A stretch of 64,000 bases of DNA from Hirsutella rhossiliensis (GCF_020360975.1 NW_025408678.1:1-64000); one strand, 5' to 3'. Positions 1-13,353 are shown, numbered from the stretch's first letter. Notes: generated from the letters alone by a model not told the origin. Numbers and translations: made by a program.

Positions 1-551
1 GGTATATAAGCAAAAGCGAATTTTAAATTAAGGAATTACGTAAGACTACGTAATAGGGGAAGAAGGAGTATAAGGTAGGATTTTCAACAGAATTTATTAG
101 TAGTGTATTAGTATATAGAAGAGGTGTTAAAGTTAATTTTCCTATCTATCTACTATGGTATGCTGTCTTATATAGACAATTATAGCTAAACGGAAGAACC
201 TTTCGGGACCAGATTTAGGCTGCCGTATAGCCCTAAGACTAGGAATTCCGTGATACCTCGAGTAAGTCTAGAAGTGTCTTGGTTCTACTAATATTCGTGT
301 TTAAAGGAGGTTGGTCGTGCTGGTGTTCTTAAGAGGTCTTAGCTAGTATTCTAAGCTAGCTCTGTTCCTTCGATTCCCGATTATACGATAACCGGCAACC
401 CGTTTAATGCATAATAACATGCAAAATAACGAGCGATTCTTGCTCTATAGGATGAAAATTTGTCTATAATTAATATACTACTTATTGGCTTATATAATCG
501 GGAGAGTATATTATAGCTGCTTTATTTATAGTAGGAACACCGTTCCTTATA
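1..551 (-). repeat. Left LTR of Copia A (3' LTR in element sense)
   Basis: Closely matches 4657-5216: both share a TATATAAGCAAAAGC start, an internal ACGTAAGACTACGTAATAG stretch and an end at GGAACACCGTTCCTTATA. Further copies of the family lie at 5939-6446 (inverted) and 44471-45035. The first few bases of the repeat are cut by the window edge. Confidence 0.85.
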
Positions 552-3500
552 ACTATAATTTATATACTCTTTACTAATTTATTTATAGTAGTATATATAT
601 AGGGTAAAAACCTAATATAGGAAAACTATTCTTATACCTTAATAGGATATATAAAAACCTATTCTTTCTTAGGAAAAAAAAAATCCTTAGGTATATACTA
701 ATAGAAAAACCTATAGTAGGAAAAATCTATAGTTATAATAATTATTTATAGGATAACCTTATATAAGGTAAAACCTATTATTGCTAGGAAAATCTTAATA
801 GATAAAAACCTAGTAAATATTTCTCTAGGAAACCTAAAAGGAAAAACCTAGTAGGGAAGATATAGAAAGTATAAAAATATCTAAAAACCCTTTTAATTAC
901 TTAGGAACTTATATTAAGGATAGACCGTCTCTAAATTTATAGAGTAATCTAGGTCTTAATTCCTTCGTAAAAATATTAGCTATATTATCTTAATTTAATA
1001 TAAAAACTCTAATTTCCCCTTCTCTTATACTAGTTCTAGTATAGTAATAGGCTAATCTTATATATTAGACCTTTTATAAAATTCCGATTTTCTGCTAATT
1101 TAATAGTAGTAGTATTATCCGTTAAAATAGGAGGTATAGTATTAAGAATCTTAATAGATAGATCCTTAGTAATATTTTTAAAAAGCATATTTAAATAAAC
1201 AGCTTCTTTATTTGCCTCCTTAGGCTAATATACTTTTTATTTAGTATAATTTTTAAATGATTATACTAGAGCTTAGGACTTTATTTTAGGCTATATAATG
1301 CTTTCTTTAGCTTTGCTTTAATTTAACCGGTTTTATATAGGTCTAGGAATTTAGTTAATTTAATTCCTTTAGCTCTATAAGCTAATCTATATTTTAAATA
1401 ATATTCTTTAAGAGCGTATTCTTCGTAGCCTATAGGAAGATCGATATATACTTCGCTATCTATATCGGTATATACGAAGGCATTTATTATATCTATTTAT
1501 AAAGCTTCGAATTCGTAGATAATAGCTAAAATAAGTAGAATTCTAATAGATTTAGGTCTAGCCGTAGTCGAGAAGGTATCTAGGAAATCTAAGCTATAGA
1601 TCTACTTAAATCCTATATTACGAAACGGGCTTTATATTTTATTATATTATAACTATCCTTCTTAATAGTATAGACCTAGCGGCTCCTATAGCCTCCTATC
1701 CTTAGGGAGGTAGGAAAATTCTAAGTTTTATATTTAATTAGCTAGATAATTTCCTTAATTATAGTATCTTTCTAAAATGCTATTTTAGGGCTATTTATTG
1801 CCTGTTTATAGGTCTTTAGAATTTTTAGATCCTGATTTTCTATACTAGCTAGAATTAACTCTATAAAATCGTAGTTTAGAAATAAATTAACGTTAAGGTA
1901 TTCGATATAGTTAGAATCGAACCCTTCCTTCTTAGGTAATTCTACTATTTTACTAGTAGTAGGAATAGGATCGTTATTTAGAGACTCTTCTTCTTATAGA
2001 GGCGAGGACTTTTATCTCTAGGTTCTCTAGTAGCTTCCTCTATAGGGATATAGCTTTCTAGCTTATCTTTATTCGGAATAAATTAAAATCAAAGGTATTA
2101 TTACTACTAGAGATTTCTAGATTTTTATAAATTTATTTTCTAGTATAGTAATATCTCTAGAGATAGTAATCTTTCTCTTAGAAAAATCCTAGATTTTATG
2201 CATTTTCTAAATAGCTTACTATTATTCCTTAAAGCTCTATTATCTAGCTTATCTTTAGGTCTTTATTCTTATAATATATAAGGCTTCGAAGGTCTTAATT
2301 TTATTTAAGGTCTCGAAGGGTAGTATTATATTATCCCTCTTTCTATAGGACTTTTAAATCCTATCGTAGAATGCAGTGATCTATTATATAAATAGGTAGC
2401 TATTAAAACAGCTTCTCCCTATAGATATTTAGGAAGCCTAGTAGTAAATAAAAGAGCTCGTACTTTTCTAATATAGTACGATTTATTCTTTCTATTCTAC
2501 CGTTAGATTCCGGCGTCCAGGAGGACTAGAATTAAAGGTATTCCTTCTTTTTCGTAATAGAGCTTTATTTTATATATAAATTCTTTAGCATTATTAGAAA
2601 ATGCTTCTCTAATCCTAGTATTTTTAGGGTTATTTTCTACCTATTTTTAAATTCTAGGAACCTATCTAGAGCTTCTCCTTTTTCGAAGAAGGTATATTTC
2701 TAGATATTAGGTTCCTACGTCTAGGAAAGAAATATAATAGTAATATTTATTATAAGTAGGCACTTTAATTAGCCTTAAATATCTAATACTATTTTTTTAA
2801 ATAAGAATAAGACTTATACGAAGGTTGTTTATTAACCTTATTCGTTGCTTTAGCTCTAATATATATTTTATATTGCCTTATTTTATTTTCCTCTTCTAAA
2901 GGTATTTTTATATCCTTATTATATCTTTTAATATTTCTAAAATAGCCTTACTATTTATATGCCTAAGCGTAAGTGCTAAGTATAAAAATCTATATCCTTT
3001 GCTTTTAAAGACGTAATAAGGATCGATTAGCTTTCTAATAAAGGTTCTATAGGAATATAATATAATTTATTTCTAAGAAATCCTTTAGTAAGGACCTTAG
3101 CCTTATTATCTAATAAAAGGACTTTATTTCCTCCTATTAAGGCATAGGTATTATTAAAATAAGATTAGGATAGTATATTTACCCTAATTTAGGTATATAA
3201 AAGCAGTCTTAAAGGATATACCTTTTTACTATAGGGAACTTAAATACTAAGTCCCCTTTCCTTTTACTAATATAAAGGAAGCTTTTCCTAGTAAACTTTA
3301 GACTTAATTTCTTTATAGTTAATAAGGAAATTCTTATTAGATACTATATGCCTAGTAGCTCCGGTATATATAAAATCAAAGATCCTTTTATTCTTATAAC
3401 TAAAAATCCTCCTTCTCTTACCTTTAAGACTAATTCCTTTATTCTAGGAATTAAGGCTAGAGGTCCTAAAGAGAGTCTTTATTAGCTTCTACTATAGGGA

Positions 3501-4640
3501 TTTTATAGAGGTTAAAATTACCTCTAAATCCTTAGACGTTTATATAGGTCAGGAGCCTAGAAAGGTCTATAAGGTCGATATCTAGGTCTATATTTTCTTA
3601 TAAAGCTATATTTAAGACCTTATTACTATCTTCCGAATCGGACTCTAGCTTAGTAATTCGAGCCTTCCTTCTTATTAGTAGTAGAAATACTACTAGAAGG
3701 GATTTCTTCTTAGAAGAAGAAGAAGAAGATTTTCTCTTCTTAGAAATTCGAGTCCTATCGTCCCTTTTCCTTTATTTAATACCTAATAAGCAGGAGCCTT
3801 ATTTAGGTATAATTTATAATAATTTACTATAAAATGCCCTGGTTTTTACATTCCTTATAATAAGGAGTATCTATAGAATTATAGGATTTCTAAGGCTTCC
3901 TTCTAATTAGAAGGCTTTCTCCAAGATTTATCTATATCCTCTATTCTTCTAGCTTCGTCTAAAAGACTAGCTGTTAGGGATTCGAGGGTAAACGCCGTAG
4001 AATTATACCTAAGGCTCTACGTAATATTTATAATATATTCTAAATTCCTTATTAAGGCAATTAAGAATCCATGCTATAAGGATAACTTCTAAATTTCTAT
4101 ATTATAGGATTTTAAATCCTCGTAGATTTCTTTTACCTTATAAAGGTATTTCTTTAAATTAGAGCCCGGGGACTAAGATTAAGAGCTGCTTTATAAGTAA
4201 ATAATTCGACGAGAAATTCGACGGATTATATAGCTTTATAAGCTTATCCTAAGTAGCTTTAGCATTTATTAAATGCTTAATTTATATTAAAGGGCTATCT
4301 TTAACTTAAAGAAAAATCTAGGATAAAGCTTCTATAGTCTATATAATTTTCTTGCTCTAAGGTAGCGATAAGCTTTTCCTTAGTAAGGATCTTATCCTTA
4401 TAGTCTAAAGTATAATTTAAATTTCCCTAAGTCTAGAGAATTTATATTCTTTCTATCTACCTATTTTATATAAATTGGTATTATTTCGTTTATAGGGATC
4501 GAAGTCTAGGCGGGAGTCTAAGAGCGTAGGAAGGTAGAAAAAGTCGTTAGGGGGATTTTCGAAAGGAACTTTAATCGGGTATTTCGACAAGGAATTTCAA
4601 AGGTATAAGTAGTTGATTTCCCGGCTTAAAAGGAGCAAGC
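552..4640 (-). pseudogene. Copia A gag-pol remnant
   Basis: Degraded polyprotein read on the minus strand; no long ORF survives. Near 3800-3860 a gag zinc-knuckle-like block remains (YYKECKNQGHFIV, one Cys apparently lost). Around 1425-1500 the Copia reverse transcriptase signature reads DIINAFVYTDIDSEVYI. Further minus-strand pol sequence with many stops follows toward 900. The order gag to pol from high to low coordinates fixes the direction. Stops are mostly TAG/TAA at positions compatible with C-to-T change of CAG/CAA or G-to-A change of TGG. Protease and integrase were not confidently delimited by eye. Confidence 0.7.
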
Positions 4641-4654
4641 CGGGCTTATAACCT
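4640..4654 (-). other. Copia A primer-binding site (half-tRNA iMet type)
   Basis: On the minus strand, next to the 5' LTR, the DNA reads GGTTATAAGCCCGGC. Copia B has the same TTATAAGCCCGG core in the same place (23762-23773). If one TpG is restored from RIP (TTATGAG), the core is complementary to the anticodon loop of initiator tRNA-Met, the half-tRNA primer known for Drosophila copia and yeast Ty5. The match to tRNA is from memory of the anticodon arm. Confidence 0.6.
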
Positions 4655-4656
4655 CT

Positions 4657-5216
4657 TAAGGTATATAAGCAAAAGCGGAATTTTAGGAAATCAAGGAATT
4701 ACGTAAGACTACGTAATAGAGGGGAAGAAGGAGTATAAGGTAGGACTTTTAACGGAATTTATTAGTAGTATATTAGTATATAGAAGAGGTGTTAAAGTTA
4801 ATAATTCTCTATCTATCTACTAGCGGACATGCTGTCTTATATAGATAATTGTAGCTGAACGGAAGAACCTTTCGGGACTAGATTTAGGCTGCCGTATAGC
4901 CCTAAGACTGGGAAATTCCGTGATACCTCGAGTAAATCTAGAAGTATCTTGGTTCTACTAATATTCGTGTTTAAAGGAGGTTGGTCGTGCCGGTGTTCTT
5001 AAGAGGTCTTAGCTAGCATTCTAAGCTAGCTCTATTCCTTCGATTCTGATTATACGATAACCGGCAACCCGTTTATATAATAACATGTAAAATAACGAGC
5101 AATTCTTGCTCTATAGGATAAGATTTGTCTATAATTAATATACTACTTATTAGCTTATATAATCGGGAGAGTATATTATAGCTGCTTTATTTATAGTAGG
5201 AACACCGTTCCTTATA
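4657..5216 (-). repeat. Right LTR of Copia A (5' LTR in element sense)
   Basis: Direct repeat of 1-551. On the minus strand it begins TATAAGGAACGGTGTTCC and contains a TATAAATAAAGCAGC motif that could be its TATA box. It lies immediately upstream, in element sense, of the tRNA-like primer site at 4640-4654. Confidence 0.85.
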
Positions 5217-5938
5217 AATACTAAAGTTATAGATAAGCTAAACTAGCTTCCTTAGCTCGTTCTATTTATCTAGCTCTAACGGACTATCTTCTCCTTAGCT
5301 TTTATAGTATATAGTACGCTTAGTACCATAGTCTCCCTATTAATATAGATGCCTTATAAGGTGATATAGTAGTTAGCTACCTATACTTTTAACTTTAGCT
5401 TTAAATCTAAGCGTTAAGCGCTAGTTTATAGCGGTATATATACTTATAGGTATAGTCTAGAGCCGCTATCTTATCTTATAAGCGTTAAAGGGCCTTATCT
5501 TAAAATACTCTTACCAGCGCGCGCATAGGATGGTCTATCCTCTTATTAAACTAAGGTAAGGTATGGGGAAAGCATTTAGTAGTAAGTATAAGGAAGCTTA
5601 TTTACTATACCGCGCTTCCTTTACTAAGGCTCTTATATAAGTCTATAGCGCTTCTTATAAGATAAGCTATAGATCCTAGGCCTCGATATCCGTCTTATCG
5701 GCCGGTCTTAATCCCTTTAAGAAAGCGCGTCTAAGACTATAGAGTCCGCTTAAAGCGGTACTTAATTAAGTTAAAGTATAAAGATACTCCGCTAGCGGGC
5801 TTACCGCTTTAAGAGGTACTAGTAGGTTATAAAGTACTTAAGGTTCTTATAGTTTATAAGAACCTTAAAGCCTTATAGCTCTAGAGCTCTACTTACTATT
5901 ACTTAAGGTAGCTAATAATCGCTAGTATCTCTTTATTA

Positions 5939-6446
5939 TTATAGGAACGGTATTCCTACTATAAATAAAGCAGCTATAATATACTCTCCCGATTATAAGC
6001 TAATAAGTAGTATGTTAATTATAGATAAAATCTTATCTTATAGAGTAAGAATCGCTCGTTATTTTATATATTATATATTAAACGGGTTACCGGTATTATA
6101 TAATTAGGAATCGAAGAATAGAGCTAGCAGAATACTAGCTAAGACCTCTTAAATACTAGTATAACTAACCTCCTTTAAACATAAATATTAGTAGAACTAA
6201 GACACTTCTAGATTTACTAAGTATTGTAATTCCTAGTCTTAAGCTATACGGTAGCTTTAATCTGGTCCCAAAGGTTCTTCCTAATATATTATAAAGATGT
6301 CCGCTAGTAGATAAATAAATTATTATTTAACACCCTTATATACTCTAATATATTACTAATAAATTCTATAAAAATCCTACCTTCTTCCTATTATATAGTC
6401 TTACGTAATTCCTTATTTCTAAAATTCGCTTTCTATATACCTTAAG
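5939..6446 (+). repeat. Solo LTR of Copia A family, inverted
   Basis: Opposite in orientation to the LTRs at 1-551 and 4657-5216: it starts TATAGGAACGGTATTCC and ends CTATATACCTTA. It splits the RNase H block of Gypsy R1 between sequence corresponding to ...GCTATTTA and GAGATACTA in R2 (about 49146-49170), where R2 is uninterrupted. No internal region remains, so this is a solo LTR; its target duplication is blurred by RIP. Confidence 0.8.
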
Positions 6447-7306
6447 AATATAAATAGCGTAATTCTACTACTAAGGTTAGCTTATAAGAGTAGAACGCTA
6501 TTAATAACTTCTACTTATCTACCTTTTAAGAAAGCGTTCCTTTAAGTACCTAGCTACTATAGTTTACTTTAACTAATATAAACTAGTTAAAGTCCTACTA
6601 AAGTAGTACTAGGGCTTATAAGAATAAGTATTAAGCGTATAAAACGCTCGTTCTTATATAGGCCCTTAACGAAAAGCGGTCTATTTCTTAGTAATCTCGT
6701 TTAAAAGCATTATAATATAAGAAGCCCTTAATAAATATCCTATAATAGTTCATGAACTTAAGGAAGCTCTATATACCTATTTATATAGTTAGGGCCGCTT
6801 AGTCCTAGATCGCTTAGATCTTTATAAGATCCGCTTATATACTTATACTTATATAAATAATAAAGCTTAGGTACTTAACCCTCTTAACCTTAAATTTATA
6901 CTTATTTAAGTTAAGTGAGAGCTTATAAAGTTAGAGGCGCTTTAAGACCTCTATACTTTCTATATATAGTCCTTATAAGAGCAGCTTATATAAATAGGAT
7001 ATTATTTATATATATAAAAGCGAACTTATTAAGGAAGTTTTAAAGTATATTATTAATATAATACTAAAAGGTAATAGGCGCTCTTAAGAGGCTAAGGGCG
7101 TTATAAGCTACTTAAATAAGCTATAGCGTATATAGAACGCTATCTTTTACTTATTACCCTCTAGATCTATACCTTATAAAATACTTATTTTATATCTAGC
7201 TTTATAAACTACTTTACCTTTAAGAGGTTATAGAGCGTATCTAAGATTAAGGGGGGTAGCGGTCTAGCCTTATAATTACGTTTAGAGCCTATAGTTATAA
7301 TAGAAC

Positions 7307-7525
7307 TGTCACGACCCTGGGCGCCGGCGTAGAGAGCCAGCGCAGAACCTCACCAGTGTCACGTGCCCAAGCAGCATCGTGCCCACGCGCGACCTCGTGT
7401 CTATATAAGGGCCCGCTCGGTCGTGTAGTCTAGTCTTCCTTTCTTGCTCCTTAGCTTTGAGTCTTTGTTCATAGTGCCAATACATCTTTATAGCCGTCAA
7501 GGCTCGTATGTGCCTGGCCGTAACA
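7307..7525 (+). repeat. 5' LTR of Gypsy-1
   Basis: 219 bp, TG...CA ends. It carries a CTATATAAGGGCCC TATA-type promoter near 7402. It differs from the 3' LTR by a 2-bp gap (CATCGTGCCC here, CATCACGTGCCC at 13200), otherwise the two look the same. Confidence 0.95.
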
Positions 7526-7837
7526 CTACTCAAAGCTCAATAAGATCGCTTGCCAGCGATTAAGCAAATAGGCACCGAGCTTTCACGTCACACGCGCCTG
7601 ACGTAAATCCAGCGCATCCGTTCTGACCGTTCCGACCAAGACTCCGACCACCGACCAAGTGATCCTCAAGGCTGAGATCACGTCCGTTCCGACCAAGACT
7701 ACGCGTGTGTGTAGCCGTCCGACCAACCGTTCCGACCAAGGGATTCGTCCCGTCTGACCTCCGACCGTCCCTGCTCGTGCAGGCATCTGACCGTGATTCC
7801 GCGTGGTATCATTTCCGACACCTATCACCTCGCGACT

Positions 7838-8940
7838 ATGATATCCGAGGAAGCCCTGCCCTCTGATCAGCCTCGCCGTTCCACCCGGCTTGCTGGCCAA
7901 GCCACTGAATCCGAAATAGTAGCCATGGCTGCCCCGAGCCCCAAGACGCTCTCATCCGCGAGATGAGGAACAGATTGCGGCCTTAACGGCCCGTCTAAAT
8001 GAACGCTCTCTGTCTGTTGAATCAAATCGACAGCACCGGGAGCCCTCGACTGCTTTGCCGGCCCAAATGGCCCGGCCTTCCGACCAACAGGCAAAGCTGC
8101 CTGGCCTGTTTTTGCCCCCTTCCCAGAGGGCAAGAACCCCGAGTACAGCGACGCCGCCAAATCGCGCATCAAGGCCTCCGCGACGTTCTCAGGAAAGAAG
8201 GACGAGTTCCATTCCTTCATCCTGAGCATAAAGAACAAATTTGACGAAGACGTACGAACCTTCCGGACTGAGAACAGCCGGATGGTCTGTCTGTATAACC
8301 TGCTCGAGGAAAAGCCCGCCGAGCACTTGAAACCGCTTCGCCTCTGACACTCGACCCTTCTCTGGAGTGGCAGAGATGATCCAAGCCCTCGAGTCCGCCT
8401 ATGGCAATCCGAATGAGCTTTCCGAGGCTCTTGACCGCCTGCAACGCCTCCAGTTTACCGTGAATGGGAAGACCGACATTGTGGACTTCCTTGCGGAATT
8501 TGACTACTTAACTGCGACCGGTCGTGTGCCTGAGGACCAGATGAAGCATACCTTGTGGCAGCACATCCCGGCCAACCTAGATAACAGCCTCTTGACCAAG
8601 ACCCGTGACGAGTCCGTGACCTACGAGGTTTTCTGTGGGTTCATTAAGGACGCTGTCCACTGCCAGAAGAGGAGTATGAGGCAGACACAGGACTCCCGCT
8701 CTTCCGACCGATCTCGCCGCGCGCCGACTAAGACTGCTCCGACTACCGCCAAGACTCCGAACAAGACCGGCTCGACCCTATCACCTCGCGTGATGCTGGC
8801 AGAGCCTTGACCGACGATGAGAAAAGGGTCCATTGGGATAATGGCACCTGCTTTATTTGTGGAAAAACAGGGCACCTCTCGCGACTGTCCCGACCGCACC
8901 CATGCTGTCTCCCGTGTCGCCTCCGTCCCTGTCCCTGCCA
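7838..8940 (+). pseudogene. Gypsy-1 gag, frameshifted
   Basis: The probable start is the ATG at 7838 (MISEEALPSDQPRRSTRLAG). The frame is lost near 7945, where a one-base shift leads to DEEQIAALTARLNERSL, and again near 8220 and 8340. The longest intact piece is 8367-8810, giving a gag-like block of about 147 residues (AEMIQALESAYGNPNELSEA...). A CCHC zinc knuckle follows at about 8845-8895 (CFICGKTGHLSR...), itself crossed by a frameshift before the last Cys. There is no RIP-type stop pattern; the damage is small indels. Confidence 0.8.
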
Positions 8941-9084
8941 ACGACTCTGATCAAGATTCGGAAACGAATAGGACCATCACAAGACTCCTTGATGGTCCCT
9001 AAGGTGTCTGAATGGCGAGTAGGTCTAGCAAGTCATTCACTCTGCCAAGTCAAGTCCAAGTGGATGGTGTGAGCTTACCTGCCC

Positions 9085-12000
9085 GCTCCTCTGTGATACC
9101 GGAGCCGAAACCCGTTTGCTGGTTAGCCCAACCTTCGCCCAGTCCGCCGCCCAAAGACTCGGGCCCAGATTAAGGAGCTCCCGAGTCGGATTCCCCTCAA
9201 GACTTCCGTGGAAAGCCAGCCGGCTATATCCAGAAACAGCTGGTCGCCACTTTCGTCATCGATGGCCGTTCGTTCGCAAACGAGACATTTGATATAGCTG
9301 AGTGTGGCCATGATATCTTTATCGGTCTTTTCTGGATGCGGGAGAAGCGCCTCCTGTGACTGCGCCGCCCGACAGATCATCTGGCCAGATGATCTTCCTG
9401 CCCTCGCCAAGTTCTCCCCGACGATCCAGCTCTCGTCAAGCCCCGCTCTCGGGTCGGATCGACCCTAAGATCCAGGCCGACGCTGAGAGGCGGAACCGCC
9501 TGCTCGAGAAAGAGGAGAAACGCTACCGGATCCTCCACAAGAACTGGCGCCGCTCTGATCAAGCTCCTCCGGCCTCTGTCCCGACCCCGTTACCGACTCC
9601 GTCTCCGTCGTTTCAGTCCAAGTCTCCGTCTGCCAAGAAGTCTGTCCGTTTTCAGCTCACGACCGCCCCTGCTACCGACTTCGTCTCCGTCGCCTCGGTC
9701 CAAGCCTCCGAAGATCAAGCCTGATTAACGCCCTGGTCTGCCAAGTAGAGTCTCACGAGAGATTCGAACAGTGGAACGAACTCGAACCGTTGATGCCCCG
9801 GGATCCAGTCCAGCTCGAGCCAAGCTCCGGCCTTGACCAGACCGTCCCTAGTGCTCGAACCGTTGCTAAAGTCTCCCCGGATCAGAAGACCTACCAGGGA
9901 CAAAGCATTCCGTTCCCTCAGGGAGAAGACCCTGAGCATGTTGCTTGTGTCCGTAGTCGTCTACCGCCCCAGCTCACCCATCTAGAGGGATTCTTCTCGA
10001 AGAAAGAGGCCCACACCCTACCTTCGAGCCGACCCGGTCACGATGTAGTCCTAGAGCTTGAGAAGCCTCTTTCGCCGACAGGACCCCATCGTACCGCACG
10101 CCCGTTAAGTATCTGCCTCTAGAAAGAGACTGTCGATCACCTCCGGAGATAGACTTCATCGAGCCCGATCCGAGTCCGCACGCCGCTTCTGTCCTCTTCG
10201 CTCCGAAACCGAACACGACCGCCCGCCGCTTCTGCATCGACTACCGTTGGATGAACGATCATCTTAAAAGTCGCATCACGCCCGCTCCGTCCCTCGAAGG
10301 TACTGCTTTCGGTTGCCGTGAAGCTCAACGCTTCACGAAGATCGATGTGATCCAGGCCTTCCACCGTCTCCGCATGGACCCTGACTCCAGTATTTGACCG
10401 CCTTTCGCACCCGTTTCGGAACTTTCCGCTGGAAAGTCCTCCCGTTCGGTCTGAAGGTAGGTCCCGCCTGGTTCCAGCAGTTTATCAACGCGCAGCTTCA
10501 CGATCTCCTCGACCGGTGCGCCAGCGCCTACGCAGATGACGTCCTGATCTACTCGGATAAAGAAGACCACTGGAAGACTGTCAAGAAGTGATCTGGCGAC
10601 TCCATCAGGCCAACCTCCAGGGAGACATCAAGAAGTCTAGATTTAACGTGACCAAGGTTGACTACCTCGGCGTTCTGCTTGAAGCCGGTGTGGGCCTTAG
10701 TGTCGACCCTCGGAAAGTTCGATCGATACAAGACTGGAAGTTTGAAGACCTCCGAGACCGCACCGCGATCCGATCATTCGTTGGCCTATGCAACTTCATC
10801 CGTGTTTTCTGCTACGCCTCCGGGTGGCAGAACCCTGAACCGGTTGCTTAAGAAGGATGTTGCCTTTGTGATGGGCCCGGAGCAACGCGAAGCATTTGAT
10901 CAACTCAAGCGCCTGGCTATCGAAGCCCCGGTCCTCGCCTTCTTTAGACCAGAACTGCCGACCCGACTGGAGACCGATGCCTCCCGGAATGCCACAGCTG
11001 GTGTTCTATGGCAGGAACAGCCTGATCAGACCTGGAAGCCCGTTGGATTCTTCTCTAAGACCATGACCCCGGCCGAGCGAGCCTACCCAATCCAAGATCG
11101 AGGCTCCTCGCCGTCGTACAGAGTCTAGAGCACTTCTACCCAGAGCTCTTAGGCCAGAAGTTCGATGTGATCACCGATCACGAAGCCTTAGTCCATTTCT
11201 CTACGAAGCGCCTGCTCTCGGTACGACAGATCAGATGGTCCGACTTTCTCGCCCAGTTCGACATCCGTTTCCTCTACCGCCCCGGTCGACTGAACGTAGT
11301 CGCCGATGCCCTCTCCAGGAAGACAGCGGAGCTCCCTACCGTAAAGCCCGGGAAGCCGAGGAACGCACGGTGACCCTGATCCCTCCGGAAAGGCTAGGCT
11401 TCGCGACCGACTCTCTAGACCCTACGGCCGCCGGCAACCTGCCCCCTCAGAACTTTAGTCCCGAACCTAAGCCTACTAGACCATTAGTTCTGAGGGCCAC
11501 GAGTGCCCTACAGACCCCAGAAGACCGAGGGATACAGCAGACGCCCGATCAAGACCGCCCAGAACTAGACCGAACTCGGTCCCGAAGGGAGCCGAACTCG
11601 TTTCGTTGATCCGCCAAGAGACCTCCTCCAAGACCTCGGTACCCATGGAACACACCTGGTCGTACCAGCCCAGACCTCAGACAAGCAGACGTTTCTTCAG
11701 ACCGCGCTCATTCGCGAAGCCCACGAACCCCAGATCTTCGCTCACGCCGGACAGAACAAGGTGATCAAGCTGCTCCAACGAGACTTCTACTGGCCAAGGA
11801 TGAAGGAGGATATCCGTCGTTATATTCGGAACTGCCACGACTGCCGCCGCAACAAAACCCCTCGAGACAAGACCCCTGGACTGCTCCATCCACTGCCCGT
11901 ACCGACCTCTGTTTGGGAGCACGTCGAATGTGACGGAAGGATATGCCGAAAGACCGTTACGGATATGACTATGTTTGGACCTTCGTCTGCAAGCTAAGCC

Positions 12001-13091
12001 GGATTATCGCCACGCTCCCAGGAAAGAAAAACGATACGGCAGAAGTCTTAGCTAGCCGCTACTTCCGCTACCTCTATCGTTTCTTCGGTATGCCCCTCGT
12101 ATGGATTTCTGACAACGCTGGACAGTTTATTTCTGCCTTCCTCGCAGAGATTAACCGGCTCACGGGAACGAAGCATCGTCATGGAAGCTCCACACCCTCA
12201 GACCCAGGTGTAGAAGTTACAAATCAATACCTAGATCAAAAGCTACGATTCTACGTGACGAAGCATCAAGATAACTGGAGTTCCCTGCTGCCCGCCCTCG
12301 ACTTCGCCCATAACTCGTCTTGGCACTCTTCCATCGACATGGCACCGTTAAAAGTAGCCCTAGGCCGAGATATCCGGAACCCCTGTCTGCCCCCGACTGA
12401 CAAGACCGCTGCCACCGGACCCGCCGCCAGAGCTAGGGAACTTGCGAACCGCCCAGAAACCCAGGGAAGCCGCAGGGAATGCTCCCGCCGCCGCTCAAGA
12501 ACGTCAGAAGGAACAGGCTAATAGGAAACGACGACCAACCGACTTTGCCATCGGTGACCGAGTTTTTCTCAGCAGGAAAGGCTTCGCCACGAACGCTCCG
12601 ACTACTCGGCTAGATAACCAATGGTCAGGTCCGTTCGTAATCCTGGAAGAACGCGGTCATAGCTACGCTGCAGCTGCCCGAGTCGTACAAAATGAAGAAC
12701 CTATTCCACGCCGACCGTCTTCGAAAAGCAGCCGATAACCCCTTGCCCCAGCAGATCCAGTCACCTCCGCCACCCGAGGAGATCAACGGAGAACCCGAGT
12801 GGGAGGTTGATCAAGTCCAGCAGTCTCGAGTAACCGGTAGGAGTCGACGACTGGAATACCAGGTCTTATGGAAGGGATGTGACCTGATGAGACCTGGTAC
12901 CCGGCTAGGAATTTCCGTAACGCACCAATGGCATTGAAGATTTTCCACGATGAACATCCGGACGCAGCAGGCCCACCCGTCAACCTGCAATACTGGATCG
13001 AATGTGCTGCAGCGGAGGAGGGCTGCGAGGAACGAGACGATGACGACACAGCAGAGAAAGCCGTGAAACCAAGAACCCGCCGCCACGACTG
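9085..13091 (+). pseudogene. Gypsy-1 pol (protease-RT-RNase H-integrase-chromodomain), frameshifted
   Basis: Domains in order: aspartic protease DTGAETR (about 9098); reverse transcriptase from about 10150, with PFGLKVGPAWFQQFIN (10443-10490) and the catalytic YADD box in SAYADDVLIYS (about 10522-10555); thumb/connection VDYLGVLLEAG (10657); RNase H with LETDASRNATAGVLW (about 10969-11013) and the DHEALVHF region (11176); integrase zinc finger H...C-H-D-C (DCRRN, about 11836); integrase core with the second Asp in ISDNAGQF (12107); and a chromodomain about 12790-12990 (EWEVDQVQQSR...EYQVLWKGCD) broken at its middle by a frameshift after 12880. At least six frame changes are needed, so this copy cannot make a full polyprotein as sequenced. 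Confidence 0.85.
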
Positions 13092-13132
13092 ACTACCTTG
13101 ATACGCATATCAAGGCCTTAGACGGGGGGTAG

Positions 13133-13353
13133 TGTCACGACCCTGGGCGCCGGCGTAGAGAGCCAGCGCAGAACCTCACCAGTGTCACGTGCCCAAGCAG
13201 CATCACGTGCCCACGCGCGACCTCGTGTCTATATAAGGGCCCGCTCGGTCGTGTAGTCTAGTCTTCCTTTCTTGCTCCTTAGCTTTGAGTCTTTGTTCAT
13301 AGTGCCAATACATCTTTATAGCCGTCAAGGCTCGTATGTGCCTGGCCGTAACA
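13133..13353 (+). repeat. 3' LTR of Gypsy-1
   Basis: 221 bp, near-identical to 7307-7525 apart from a 2-bp insertion. It is followed directly by the second copy of the AGAAC target duplication (13354-13358), after which the R1 sequence resumes. Confidence 0.95.

Larger units (their letters stand above)
1..5216 (-). mobile_element. Copia element A: RIP-mutated LTR retrotransposon
   Basis: Two long direct repeats (1-551 and 4657-5216) bound about 4.1 kb of internal DNA, so this is a nearly complete LTR element of about 5.2 kb; the window opens only a few bases inside its left LTR. The reading direction is minus. The internal DNA is very AT-rich and its frames are full of TAG/TAA where Gln or Trp would stand, as expected after RIP. 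A Copia-type reverse transcriptase block can still be read around 1425-1500. To the right the flank (5217 onward) is the RNase H/tether region of another retroelement, Gypsy R1, so element A was inserted into R1. The left target duplication lies outside the window and cannot be checked. Confidence 0.85.
7307..13353 (+). mobile_element. Gypsy-1: young chromodomain Gypsy retrotransposon
   Basis: A 6,047-bp element with LTRs 7307-7525 and 13133-13353, both starting TGTCACGACCC and ending GGCCGTAACA, and a perfect 5-bp target duplication AGAAC (7302-7306 and 13354-13358). A polypurine tract GGGGGGTAG (13124-13132) touches the 3' LTR. Base composition is normal, CpA/TpG are abundant, and there is no RIP signature, in sharp contrast to the host DNA on both sides. 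Domain order is gag, zinc knuckle, protease, RT, RNase H, integrase, chromodomain, typical of chromoviruses. The empty target survives in Gypsy R2 at 47130-47134. The coding region is broken by frameshifts. Confidence 0.95.

Noticed and set aside
5838..5872. Inverted repeat AAGGTTCTTATA/TATAAGAACCTT
   Set aside because: It falls in the RNase H/tether coding part of Gypsy R1; judged chance plus AT enrichment, with no counterpart available in R2 to test it.
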